A DNA stretch of 64,000 bases from Bufo bufo (Eukaryota > Chordata > Amphibia > Anura > Bufonidae). Made by a program: the position numbers and the translations under genes. Numbering within the stretch: the first letter of the stretch is position 1; the number at the start of each line of letters is the position of its first letter. Location of the stretch: contig NC_053389.1 of assembly GCF_905171765.1 (NCBI RefSeq), forward strand, positions 744,497,146-744,561,145. The letters are read 5' to 3'. Below, in pieces: positions 8,537 to 18,955 of this stretch. Below the pieces are notes generated by a model. The model saw only the letters and a list, made by a program, of their open reading frames with translations, was not told where the DNA came from and did no database searches.

Positions 8537-10713
8537 TTTCTCCTCTCTGCTTCTGGTTTTCGCATGGATCCGGAGAAGGTCCGTGGTGTGCTTAAGTGGG
8601 AGCTTCCTGAGAATCAGAAGGCTTTGATGCGCTTTCTGGGTTTTGCAAACTATTACAGAAAGCTCATTTTGAATTATTCCTCTGTTGTCAAACCCCTCAC
8701 TGACATGACAAAAAAGGGGGCGGATTTTTCCTCTTGGTCGGAGGAGGCGCTTGCAGCTTTTTCTAAGATTAAAGAGAGTTTTGCGTCTGCTCCCATCTTG
8801 GTGCATCCCGATGTTTCCTTACCTTTTATTGTTGAGGTGGATGCTTCCGAGGTGGGTGTGGGTGTGGTATTGTCCCAGGGCCCTTCTCCTGCCAAATGGC
8901 GACCCTGTGCCTTTTTCTCTAAAAAACTCTCCCCGGCAGAGAAAAACTATGATGTGGGAGATAGGGAGTTGTTGGCCATCAAGTTGGCTTTCGAGGAATG
9001 GCACCATTGGTTGGAGGGGGGCAGGCACCCTATCACCGTTTTTACCGACCATAAGAATCTGGCGTACTTGGAGTCGGCCAAGCGTATGAATCCGAGACAG
9101 GCCAGATGGTCTCTGTTCTTCTCCAGATTCAATTTTGTCGTTACATTCCGCCCTGGGATCAAAAATGTGAAGGCTGATGCTCTCTCTCGCTGTTTTCCGG
9201 GAGGAGGAAACTCCGAGGACCCGGGTCCCATTTTGGCGGAGGGGTAGTTGTTTCTGCTCTGTATTCTGATTTGGAGGCCGAGGTCCAGGCTGCCCAGACT
9301 GAGGCACCTGCCCGTTGTCCTTATGGGAAGTTGTTTGTGCCTCCTGAGTTACGTCACAAACTCTTCAAGGAGCATCATGATACTGTTCTTGCTGGTCACC
9401 CCGGGAGTAGAGCCACGGTAGATCTCATTGCTCTGAGATTTTGGTGGCCGGCTCTTCGTAAGTCGGTGAAGGGTTTTGTGGCTGCTTGTGAGACGTGCGC
9501 TCGCGCGAAGGTCCCTCGTTCACGGCCTTCAGGTCCCCTTCTCCCGTTACCCATACCTTCCCGTCCTTGGACACACCTGTCCATGGACTTTATCACGGAT
9601 CTTCCTCGTTCCTCAGGGAAGTCGGTGATCCTGGTGGTGGTGGACCGTTTTAGCAAGATGGCTCATTTCGTACCCTTCCCTGGTTTACCAAATGCTAAAA
9701 CGTTGGCGCAAGCTTTTGTCGACCATATTCTTAAATTGCATGGCATTCCCTCTGATATTGTTTCCGATAGAGGCACGCAGTTTGTGTCCAGATTCTGGAA
9801 GGCTTTCTGTTCTCTCCTGGGGGTTCGGCTGTCCTTCTCTTCTGCTTTTCACCCGCAGTCGAATGGTCAGACTGAACGTGTTAATCAGAATCTGGAGACA
9901 TATTTGCGCTGTTTTGTGGCAGAGAACCAGGAGGATTGGTGTTCATTTCTCCCTCTGGCTGAGTTTGCTCTGAACAACCGTCGTCAGGAATCTTCTGATA
10001 AGTCACCATTCTTTGGTGCATATGGGTTCCATCCGCAGTTTGGGACATTCTCGGGAGGGGCTCCTTCTGGTTTTCCTGAGGAGGAGAGATTTTCCTCGTC
10101 TTTGTCTACCATTTGGCAAAAGATTCAGAGTAATCTTAGAAAGATGAGTGAGAAGTATAAGCGTGTGGCTGATAAGAGACGTGTGCCTGGTCCGGACCTG
10201 AATGTGGGTGATCTGGTGTGGTTGTCTACAAGAAATATTAAACTGAAGGTTCCCTCCTGGAAATTGGGTCCCAAGTTTATTGGGCCTTATAAAATCTTGT
10301 CAGTCATCAATCCTGTTGCCTTCCGTCTTGATCTTCCACGGGTTTGGAAGATACATAATGTATTTCACAGATCTCTCTTAAAACCATATGTCCAGCCCAC
10401 GGTACCCTCCTCTTTGCCTCCTCCTCCGATTTTGGTTGATGGCAATCTGGAGTTTGAGGTTTCCAGAATTGTGGACTCTCGCATTGTCCGCGGTTCTCTT
10501 CAGTACCTCGTTCATTGGAAGGGTTATGGTCCTGAGGAGAGGATGTGGGTCCCGGTGTCGGACATTAAAGCCACTCACCTCATCAGGGCATTTCATAGGG
10601 CTCATCCTGAGAAGGTGGGTGTGGGTGTCCGGAGTCCACCCGTAGAGGGGGGGGGTACTGTCACTACCAGAGCTTTGAGACGTTCTCACAGCTCTGTTTC
10701 TCCACCCCTGTGA
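8525..10713 (+). pseudogene. Gypsy pol remnant: RT end, RNase H, integrase, chromodomain
   Basis: The first frame (to 9247) has the RT tail from the FLGF motif through [17 protein letters not shown] sequence. RNase H follows, with Asp in VEVDASEVG (about 8831), a Glu in DRELLAIK and Asp in VFTDHKNL. A single-base loss in a G run near 9243-9247 creates a stop. Integrase then runs in another frame to 10713: an HHCC zinc site (HHDTVLAGHP ... CETCARAK) and a core with Asp at MDFITD (about 9585), Asp at VSDRGTQF (about 9765) and Glu at NGQTERVNQ (about 9870). A C-terminal chromodomain follows (about 10447-10600, LVHWKGYGPEERMWVP). The frame ends inside the 3' LTR. The chromodomain places it among chromoviruses. 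With gag, protease and most of RT lost, the copy is non-functional. Confidence 0.94.
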
Positions 10714-11300
10714 TGATGTCACTACTAGAGCTTGGAGGAGTTCCCTCTGCTCTGTTTCCCTGCCCCTGTGTTGAGGTCTTTACTTCCTCCAGCTGTCCCT
10801 CCTGTGTTTGATTTCTCTGCCTTTAAATCATCCCTCCTCCTTTGTAGGGTGTGGATTATACTTTTCATTTGAGCTGTATCTCTCGCTTGAGTATCTTCAC
10901 TTGTGTGTTATCTTTCTATGGACCTGAGTTCTGCTGAGGCAAGTACTTCAGATAGTGTCTGCTGACTTTGGATCTGTCTTCACTGCTGCTGCAGCTCCTT
11001 CAGTTAAGTGTGCAGACATTGTGTGTTTCTGTTTGTTTTCTGACTGGATCCGAGGCGACCCTGGTTCCGTCCATATTCTGAGCAGGGCACCGGTGGCCGT
11101 GCCCCTTCCACTATTGTAGGGGTTTCAGTGGTCACCAGCCTTAGGTACGCGGGCATGTCTCGATCCACCATTTGGATCTGGACATGTGCTTAGCAGCATA
11201 GGGAGAGCTTTTAGGGTCTGACAGGGGTCACCCTTTATCCTCCCTAGTTTGGGTCCGGTAGGTAGCTTATTCACTGTGTTGCTCACATACAGACGTGACA
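10659..11300 (+). repeat. Gypsy 3' LTR, 642 bp
   Basis: It runs TG...CA and is preceded by a polypurine tract (TAGAGGGGGGGGG). The first 377 bases match the 5' LTR remnant closely, which points to a fairly recent insertion. The pol frame terminates about 55 bases into it. Confidence 0.94.
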
Positions 11301-11545
11301 CTATGATACTGCCACTTTTTTTGGGGGGGAGATGGCACTATGATACTGGGACATGGGGGGGAAGAGAGAGGCACTTGATACTGGCACATGGGGGGGTTTG
11401 GCACTATGATACTGGCACATGGGGGTGGGAAGGAGAGAGGCACTTGATACTGGCACATTGGGGGGGGAGATGGCACTATGATACTGGGACATGTGGGGGA
11501 GAGGAGAGAGGCACTTGATACTGGCACATGATGGGGGGGCATCTA
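11301..11545. repeat. G-rich minisatellite, right block
   Basis: This continues the array interrupted at 8161, with units built on GGCACTATGATACTGGGACA and GGCACTTGATACTGGCACAT plus G runs. Looser GGGGGCACTAT/GGGACATTA units extend to about 11870. Confidence 0.92.
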
Positions 11546-12108
11546 TGGGGACACTTACTGGCACATTATTGGGGGGCATCATGGGGGACACTAGGCCGGC
11601 AGCCTATCAGAGGCCGGACACTGAGGGGCATCTACTGGGGCACTATATATGGGGCATTTTATACTGGTACATTATGGGGGGCACTAGCAGGAAGGGGGGA
11701 GAGGAGCACTCTGGGGGAATTTACTGGGGGCACTATATAGGGGTATTTTATACTGGGACATTATGGGGGCACTATGGGGACATTAGCTCAACTGGGGGCA
11801 TTACAAGGGGGTATTTTTGCACTGTCACATTATAAGGAGAATTATTACTAATGGGGGAGCATTATAGTGGGCTTTATTACTCCCCCATGGTATGACCCCC
11901 TAGTAGCAGCACCAGCCTCTCCCTGCTCTGCTATCCCTCTGCCCCTTCTCCAAATCCTTATTATGAAATCTTTCTCATTAGGATAAAGCACAACATCAGC
12001 TCCGCCGAGCCCCCGGCCAAGTGTTGAAGTGGCATTCGAGATCCCCAAGGGTCAAGTAACTGTAAGTTTTCATATGAAATATGTTTATGTTATACACATA
12101 TAGCATCC

Positions 12109-12240
12109 ACTGTGCCACACAATATACAGTATACCTCTACACTGTGCCACACAATATACAGTATACCTCTACACTGTGCCACACAATATACAGTATACCT
12201 CTACACTGTGCCACACAGTATACAGTATACCGCTACACTG
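12109..12240. repeat. 32-bp tandem repeat, about four copies
   Basis: The unit combines ACTGTGCCACACAATATACA and GTATACCTCTAC and is repeated with two or three substitutions. It lies near the right end of the element at 7179-12346. Confidence 0.95.
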
Positions 12241-12372
12241 TGCCAAAGGAGTGGGGTTTACACAGGAGGAGGGAGGTGCGAAGCGCGCTGGGGGGGCCCT
12301 TACAAATATTTGTTGTGGGGCCCAGTCACTTCTAGTTACGCCCCTGACACTCAGCTTTATATATTAGATATA

Positions 12373-13917
12373 CACTGCTCAAAATAATAAAGGGAACACA
12401 AAAATAACACATCCTAGATCTGAATTAATTAAATATTCTTCTGAAATACTTTGTTCTTTACATAGTTGAAGGTGCTGACAACAAAATCACACCAAAAAAA
12501 AATATAGAAATCAAATTTTTTAACCCATGGAGGTCTGGATTTGGAGTCACCCTCAAAATTAAAGTGGAAAAACACACTACAGGCTGATCCAACTTTGATG
12601 TAATGCCCTTAAAACAAGTCAAAATGAGGCTCAGTAGTGTGTGTGGCCTCCACGTGCCTGTATGACCTCCCTACAACACCTGTGCATGCTCCTGATGAGG
12701 TGGCGGACGGTCTCCTGAGGGATCTCCTCCCAGACCTGGACTAAAGCATCTGCCAACTCCTGGACAGTCTGTGGTGCAACGTGACGTTGGTGGATAGAGC
12801 GAGACGTGATGTCCCAGATGTGCTCAATTGGATTCAGGTCTGGGGAACGGGCGGGTCAGTCAATAGTATCAATGCCTTCGTCTTGCAGGAACTGCTGACA
12901 CACTCCAGCCACATGAGGTCTAGCATTGTCTTGCATTAGGAGGAACCCAGGGCCAACCGCACCAGCATATGGTCTCACAAGGGGTCTGAGGATCTCATCT
13001 CGGTACCTAATGGCAGTCAGGCTACCTCTGGCGAGCACATGGAGGGCTGTGCGGCCCTCCAAAGAAATGCCACCCCACACCATTACTGACCCAATGCCAA
13101 ACCGGTCATGCTGGAGGATGTTGCAGGCAGCAGAACGTTCTCCACGGCGTCTCCAGACTCTGTCATGTCTGTCACATGTGCTCAGTATGAACCTGCTTTC
13201 ATCTGTGAAGAGCACAGGGCGCCAGTGGGGAATTTGCCAATCTTGGTATTTTCTGGCAAATGCCAAACGTCCTGCACGGTGTTGGGCTGTAAGCACAACC
13301 CCCACCTGTGGACGTCGGGCCCTCATATCACCCTCATGGAGTCTGTTTCTGACCGTTTGAGCAGACACATGCACATTTGTGCAGGGCTCTGGCAGTGCTC
13401 CTCCTGTTCCTCCTTGCACAAAGGCAGAGGTAGCGGTCCTGCTGCTGGGTTTTTGCCCTCCTACGGCCTCCTCCACGTCTCCTGATGTACTGGCCTGTCT
13501 CCTGGTAGCGCCTCTATGCTCTGGACACTACGCTGACAGACACAGCAAACCTTCTTGCCACAGCTCGCAATGATGTGCCATCCTGGATAAGCTGCACTAC
13601 CTGAGCCACTTGTGTGGGTTGTAGACTCCGTCTCATGCTACCACTAGAGTGAAAGCACCGGCAGCATTCAAAAGTGACCAAAACATCAGCCAGGAGGCAT
13701 AGGAACTGAGAAGTGGTCAGGTCACCACCTGCAGAACCACTCCTCTTGCTAATTGCCTATAATTTCCACCTGTTGTCTATCCCATTTGCACAACAGCATG
13801 TGAAATTGATTGTCACTCAGTGTTGCTTCCTAAGTGGACAGTTTGATTTCACAGAAGTGTGATTGACTTGGAGTTACATCGTGTTGTTTAAGTGTTCCCT
13901 TTATTTTTTGAGCAGTG
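12373..13917 (-). mobile_element. Second Tc1/mariner element, full length
   Basis: The ends CACTGCTCAAAATAATAAAG (12373) and the complement of CTTTATTTTTTGAGCAGTG (ending 13917) are flanked by TA (12371-12372, 13918-13919). Its 1545 bp include a complete but mutated transposase on the minus strand. It sits 17 bases from the TSD of the preceding hAT-like element, in the retroelement-like tail. Confidence 0.95.
12631..13636 (-). pseudogene. Tc1-type DD34E transposase, few disabling changes
   Basis: The start is at 13636 ([20 protein letters not shown]), opening the N-terminal helix-turn-helix. An early TAG lies near 13525. A frameshift in about 13380-13430 moves reading into the frame of [16 protein letters not shown]. 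The catalytic core then runs on: Asp in VLFTDESRF, Asp in LLMQDNARPH and Glu in SPDLNPIEHIW. Exactly 34 residues separate the second Asp from the Glu if the TGA at 12856-12858 is counted as one codon. After it the protein continues cleanly to a stop at 12631. Only two stops and one indel separate this copy from an open frame, making it the least decayed transposase here. The three acidic residues are all present. Confidence 0.93.
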
Positions 13918-13919
13918 TA

Positions 13920-14592
13920 TTTGCAGTTTTCCTTTGTACATGCCAAACATCTGGTTTGCAGTTCTCCCAGACATGGTGGGTGAAGATGAGCTAACATCCA
14001 CTGCACATAGAAAATAGAGAAGAAGCTGCTTCTTAACCTTCTCTTACTCACTCTCAAGTATTCCCCAGAGAGGAACTGATCTGTATTGGTTGTGAATTTG
14101 GCACTTGTGCTGAGATATAAATCTCCTATGTAGCTGTGCAGTCTCTTTATATCTCAGTTTTAGTCCATGTCTCACTTATGCTGCTGCTTGTTCCTCCTCT
14201 CCTATCTCCATAGACCTATTGACATGTGTAATATAATCTTCCTACTGAAAGTAAAATGCAGTTGGAAAGGAGGGTCTGGGTAGAGGTTAACAGCTTATTA
14301 CATGAGAAATAGACATGTCTTACTGATAAAACATATTACAAAGTTTCTTGAAGTCGCATGTACTATTGAGTTATGTAAAGTTGTAAAGTACAGTGACTTT
14401 TTAAAGTTGTGTAGAGACCACTATGGTTTGGTCTTATTTGGGTTGCATTAACATGTTTGGCTCTCACTTGAATTGCATTGAAAAGGTATATTTGGGAAGT
14501 GGTCTTTTGAAAGAAGTGGTCTTCTGAAGTTGGCCAGTATATGTATTGTATATTGGGAAGCTGAACCTCTGTCACAGGAAATATGGTCTGCA
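13920..14592. other. Unassigned sequence
   Basis: Neither a convincing open frame nor a known repeat is visible. A 76-codon minus-strand frame at 14363-14593 has no recognisable motif. It may be ordinary non-coding DNA. Confidence 0.4.
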
Positions 14593-14999
14593 TAAGTCTA
14601 CTTTCACATCAGCATTTTCCTTTCCGCTATTGAGATCCATCATAGCTTCTCAATAGCAGGGGGAAGCGCTTCAGTTTTGTCCCCATTCATTGTCAATGGG
14701 GACAAAGCTGAACTGAACAAGAATGCATTACGTTCCGTTTAATTGCGTTCCCATGACGCACACAAAAACGCTGCAAGCTGCATTTCTGAGTGCGTCCTGG
14801 GAAACTGATCAAGACGGATCCATCATGACTCACAATGTAAGAGAAAATTGATCTGTCCCCCATTGACTTACAATGGTTTTAGAGACGGATTCGTCTTGAC
14901 CATTTTAGAGATAATACAACCGGATCCCTTAACCACCTCCCGACCGCCTAACGCAGGGATGCGTCCTGCAGGCGGCCGGGTTATTCGTCCTGGACGCAT

Positions 15000-15250
15000 C
15001 TACGCGTGATCTCGTGACACGCGAGATTTCCTGTGAACGCGCGCTCACAGGAGCGCGCGTTCACTGGATCGCGAGGTAAACAAGTTGATCTACAGCCTGC
15101 CAGCGGCGATCATTCGCTGACAGGCTGTAGATGCGATTTTTTTAACATCAGAAAGGTATATTAGACGCTGTTTTGTTAACAGCGTCTGATATACCTGCTA
15201 CCTGGTAATCTGGTGGTCCATTTTGCTTGGATCGACCACCAGAGGACACA
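15000..15250. repeat. Run of consecutive hairpins
   Basis: Hairpins follow one another: GTGAACGCGCGCTC/GAGCGCGCGTTCAC, GATCTACAGCCTG/CAGGCTGTAGAT, GGTATATTAGACGCTG/CAGCGTCTGATATACC and CTGGTGGTC/GACCACCAG. Another, CTGATTAGCG/CGCTAATCAG, is at about 15776-15815. They lie in the left part of the TTAA element. Confidence 0.9.
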
Positions 15251-15386
15251 GGCAGCTCTGTAAGTAGCACCAAGCACCACACTACACTACACCCCCCCTC
15301 CTGTCACTTATTAACCCCTTATTAACCCCTGATCACCCCATATAGACTCCCTGATCACCCCCTGTCATTGATCACCCCCCCTGTAA

Positions 15387-15700
15387 GGCTCCATTCAGAC
15401 GTCCGTATGTGTTTTGCGGATCCACGAATCCGCGGATCCGCAAAACACGGACATCGGCAATGTGCTTTCCGCATTTTGCGGATCCGCACATTGCCAGAAC
15501 TATGTAGAAAATGCCTTTTTTTGTCCGCAATTGCGGACAAGAATAGGACATGTTGTTGGCGGAACGGAAGTGCGGACCCGGAAGTGCAGATCCGCAATTC
15601 CGGATCCGAGCGGGACAAAGTCTGTCCCCATAGAAATGAATGGGTCCGCAATTCAGTTCCGCAAAATGCGGAACAGAATTGCGGATGTGTGAATGGGGCC
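15387..15700. mobile_element. Harbinger-like MITE with TAA duplication
   Basis: The termini GGCTCCATTCAGACGT and the complement of ATGTGTGAATGGGGCC are flanked by TAA (15384-15386, 15701-15703). The interior is rich in GCGGATCCGC words and partly self-complementary. It is nested inside the TTAA element. Confidence 0.9.
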
Positions 15701-15835
15701 TAAGGGTCCCTTATCACCGCCAGTTAGTTAGCCACTTGTTAGGTAGTTAGCGCCCACCGCACCACAGTCACTGATTAGTCGCTGATTAGCGTCATCGCTG
15801 TCGCTAATCAGCACTAGTACTATATATTATCTGTA

Positions 15836-16060
15836 AGGCCTCTTTCACAAGGGCGTTGTGGGAAAATGTGCGGGTGCGTTACGGGAACAGCCGCGATTTT
15901 TCAGCGCGAGTGCAAAACATTGTAATGCGTTTTGCACTCGCGTGAGAAAAATCGCGCATATTTGGTACCCAAACCAGAACTTCTTCACTGAAGTTCGGGC
16001 TTGGGATCGGTGTTCTGTAGATTGTATTATTTCCCCTTATAACATGCTCACCACAATAAT
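15836..16060. repeat. Partial MITE (GGCCTCTTTCAC end)
   Basis: TAAGGCCTCTTTCACAAGGG begins near 15835, followed by a GCGTTTTGCACTCGCG block partly complementary to itself. A second fragment with GAAAAACGCAGAATATAGAG lies at about 16735-16862. I take both as pieces of one hyphenated MITE family. Confidence 0.55.
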
Positions 16061-16199
16061 GTGGTGAGCAACACTACAGGCTACCCGCCCAACCTCACCT
16101 GCACATTATGGTATAAGGTATGTTATTCCAAACTGCTGATGACAATGAAATTAATTGCACCACAGGTCACTCCCCCTCACATGTATTTGTATGTGGGTA

Positions 16200-16400
16200 T
16201 ATAATCCCCACCTTTGGATGTATATGCATGCTTGAAAAAGGCTGATACGCAGCCGAAACGTTGCACCTTTCCACCTTCTGCACCTTTTGGACGTGCTGTC
16301 TCCATTTTTTTATTTTTCTGGATATCTACAAGTTGCTTTACTAGGGGCCTGTTACCACCCCTCCTGGAGACGAGCACCCGACACATCATTACTTAGGAGT
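16200..16400. repeat. Dispersed repeat fragment with CCGAAACGTTG motif
   Basis: The words TGAAAAAGGCTGATACGCAG and CCGAAACGTTGCACCTTT are ones I associate with dispersed repeats in frog and fish DNA. There is no usable coding frame. Confidence 0.4.
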
Positions 16401-16417
16401 GCTGTCCACCCATATTT

Positions 16418-16509
16418 TTGGACCTGTGGTGACGTCACTCCGGTCATCACATGATCCATCACAATGGTAAAAGATCATGTGATGACCGAAGTGACGTCAC
16501 CACAGGTCC
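16418..16509. repeat. Foldback of about 90 bp
   Basis: GGACCTGTGGTGACGTCACT pairs with AGTGACGTCACCACAGGTCC, and GGTCATCACATGATC pairs with GATCATGTGATGACC. The spacer is short. TGACGTCA, a CRE-like word, occurs in both arms simply because the arms are palindromic. Confidence 0.93.
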
Positions 16510-16867
16510 TTGACCTGTAATGAATGCTCACCACAGGTCCTGTTCAGTAAAGGAGACAGAAGGAGATGCCGGGCATCGCGATCAAGTGGACTAAGGTGAA
16601 TTAAATTATTTTTTTTATTTTTTTTAACCCCTCCAGCGCGATTTTACTATGCATTCTGTATTCAGAATGCTATTATTTTCCCTTATAACCATGTTATAAG
16701 GGAAATTAATAATGATCGGGTCTCCATCCCGATCGTCTCCTAGCAACCGTGCGTGAAATTCGCACCGCATCCGCACTTGCTTGCGGATGCTTGCGATTTT
16801 CACGCAACCCCATTCACTTCTATGGGGCCTGCGTTGCGTGAAAAACGCAGAATATAGAGCATGGAAT

Positions 16868-17177
16868 TTGGGCCCCTTTGTGCACCTAGGCTGCAAAAAA
16901 GTGTCACACATGTGGTATCGCCGTACTCAGGAGAAGTAGGGCAATGTGTTGTGGGGTGTATTTTTACATATACCTATACTGTGTGTGAGAAATATCTCTG
17001 TAAATGACAACTTTAAAAAAAAAATTTATACAAAGTTGTCAATTTACAGAGATATTTCTCTCACCCAGCATGGGTATATGTAAAAATACACCCCAAAACA
17101 CATTGTTCTACTTCTCCTGAGTACGGCAATACCACATGTGTGACACTTTTTTGCAACCTAGGTGCGTAAAGGGGCCG
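16868..17177. repeat. Long foldback (about 150-bp arms)
   Basis: The left arm starts TGGGCCCCTTTGTGCACC and the right arm ends GGTGCGTAAAGGGGCC. Between them GCAAAAAAGTGTCACACATG, TACTCAGGAGAAGTA and GAGAAATATCTCTGTAAAT all pair with inverted partners around an A/T-rich centre near 17020. It lies inside the TTAA element, and its left arm recurs at 63940-64000. Confidence 0.93.
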
Positions 17178-18091
17178 AAAGTCTAACGAGTACCTTTAGG
17201 CTTTACAGGGTTGCTCACAATTAAGCCCCGCCCAAAATGCCAGAACAGTAAACACACCCCTCAAATGACCCCATTTCGGAAAGTAGACACCCCAAGGTAT
17301 TCACTGAGGGGCATAGTTAGTCCGTGGGAGATTTTTTATTTTTTTGCCAGAAGTTAGCAGAAATGGAAACTTTATTATTATTTTTTTTTTCTCAGAAAGT
17401 GTCATTTTCCGCTAACTTGTGAAAAAAAATTAAATCATACATGAACTCACCATGCCCCTCCGCGAATACTTTGGGGTGTCTTATTTCTAAAATGGGGTCA
17501 TTTGGGGCGTATTTATACTATCCTGGCATTCTAGCACCTCAAGAAACATGACAGGTGCTCAGAAAGTCAGAGCTGCTTCAAAATGCGGAAATTCACATTT
17601 TTGTACCATAGTTTGTAAATGCTATAACTTTTGCGAAAACCAATAAATATACACTTATTGGATTTTTTTTTATCAAAGACATGTAGCACAATAAATTCGG
17701 ACACAAACTTGTATAGAAATGTAATTATATTTGAACAATTTAACTAGAGAATGTTAAAAATACACTTTTTTTGAGAAAATTGCAGCCTATTTTGATTAAT
17801 ATCGGAAAAACGAAAAATCTTAGCAGCAATCAAATACCACCAAAAGAAAGCTGTATTTGTGAAAAGAAAAGAAGGTAAAATTCATTTGGGTAGTAAGTTG
17901 TATGACCGAGCAATAAACTGTGAAAGTAGTGTAGTGCAGAATTGTAAAAAGTGGTCTGGTCATTAAGGGGGTTCAAGCTAGGGGAGCTGAGGTGGTTAAT
18001 AACGGACGCAGACAGTTGCATTATCATGACGGAAGCGTTTTTGTTGATACATGACGGATCCAGCAAAAACGCAGATGTGAAAGTAGCCTAA

Positions 18092-18955
18092 GGGTGGTTT
18101 TCTCAAAAAGATGGTCATTGAGAGTTTTTTTCTGTACATAGCCGATAACTATAAAGTGTATAGTGAAGCTCATTGACTGCTTTTTGATCATAAAGCACAT
18201 TCTGCCTGCCGCTCATGACATACTTACTCATTATATGCCACTAGTCAATTAACAGGTATACCATAAATCCATTTTTATGTACAGCTGAATGTTTTATTGG
18301 ATTTGTTTCATCAGTAATTTTAATCAATATTTTTAATCAGTTTGGCAAATGGAATATGTGCCAGAAGGTCAAATACAGGGTTACAGTGCAATGAACCGTG
18401 CCTGATTTTGCATAGTAATCTTTATTATGCACAATTATTGGTTAAAAAAAAATGAAGTCACTTATTTTAAACACAAAATTGTTATACCCTTGTCCAGCTT
18501 TAGAGCAGTCTCTTAGATGTTATTCTTCCCTCTGGCATAAAATAGCAGCGGACCTTTTCCCTGGTAGAGGGCATTACCTGTCAGAGAATTAGCTACCACG
18601 CTAGCACTTTTACAGATATAATGATTGTCATTACCAGGTCAGTTAATGAGGTATTAATTCTTATAAAGCACTTAAATGACCTTTTTACCTGTAAATTTTT
18701 GAAGAAGGGCAGCCAAAATCATCTGTGATGTTTGTTAGCGGCTGGAGCGCTCTGTGTGCTATGGATCAGTACTAAGGCTTCTATTGTTCTATTAAACCTA
18801 ATAAACTATTCGTAGTACTTGATAAATCGTCGCATAGGTAAAAGTTTTCCTGAACAATAGTGCAGCGACATTGCTTATCATGGTTTGCAGAATATATATA
18901 AAAATATAACTTGGTGTAATTAATGGCAAGTAGTTGAACAGTTAAAACAGTTTCA
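18092..18955. other. Repeat-poor island
   Basis: No transposon ends or tandem units are visible. The stretch at about 18530-18720 is AT-rich with homeodomain-type words (AGTTAATGAGG, GGTATTAATTC) and a TGTCATTACC block. It would fit unique or conserved non-coding host DNA, but this is a guess from composition. Confidence 0.35.

Larger units (their letters stand above)
8162..11300 (+). mobile_element. Ty3/Gypsy chromovirus-type retrotransposon, internally deleted
   Basis: The element starts TGTCACTACC (8162) and ends CAGACGTGACA (11300). It is flanked by the 5-bp TSD CTATG (8157-8161, 11301-11305). The 3' LTR is complete; the 5' LTR stops at about 8536 and runs directly into pol. The rest of that LTR, the primer site, gag, protease and most of the reverse transcriptase are missing. 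The remaining pol covers the RT C-terminus, RNase H and integrase with a chromodomain, and a G-rich polypurine tract precedes the 3' LTR. Confidence 0.95.
7179..12346. mobile_element. Element with 8-bp TSD (hAT-like), split by a Gypsy element
   Basis: The termini are CAGTGGCGTAACTACCGGGG at 7179 and the complement of CTTCTAGTTACGCCCCTG ending 12346. They are flanked by an identical ACACTCAG at 7171-7178 and 12347-12354. The TSD length and CAG-type ends fit hAT. Without the Gypsy insertion (8162-11300) it is about 2.0 kb and has no transposase. It contains a head-to-head tRNA-like inverted repeat, a G-rich minisatellite and a 32-bp tandem array, so it is non-autonomous. Confidence 0.9.
14929..17999. 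mobile_element. piggyBac-like TTAA element, non-autonomous, hairpin-rich
   Basis: TTAA stands at both ends (14929-14932 and 17996-17999), with inner termini CCACCTCCC and the complement of GAGGTGG. Precise TTAA duplication is the piggyBac signature. There is no transposase frame. The left kilobase is a series of hairpins, and the interior holds younger MITEs (15387-15700) and a foldback (16868-17177). The last 200 bases recur inverted at 63705-64000, and the first 150 recur inverted at 31625-31768. Confidence 0.85.
14596..18088. mobile_element. Harbinger-like MITE, split by a TTAA element
   Basis: The termini GTCTACTTTCACATCAGC (14596) and the complement of CGCAGATGTGAAAGTAGCC (ending 18088) are flanked by TAA (14593-14595, 18089-18091), the 3-bp target typical of PIF/Harbinger. 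Interior words such as GTCAATGGGGAC and CGGATCC match the other GGATCC-rich MITEs here. The 3.07-kb TTAA-type element at 14929-17999 sits inside it. The original MITE was about 420 bp. Confidence 0.88.

Noticed and set aside
16418..16509. TGACGTCA words as a host cAMP-response promoter
   Set aside because: They arise from palindromic arms of a foldback inside a transposon and no gene lies nearby.
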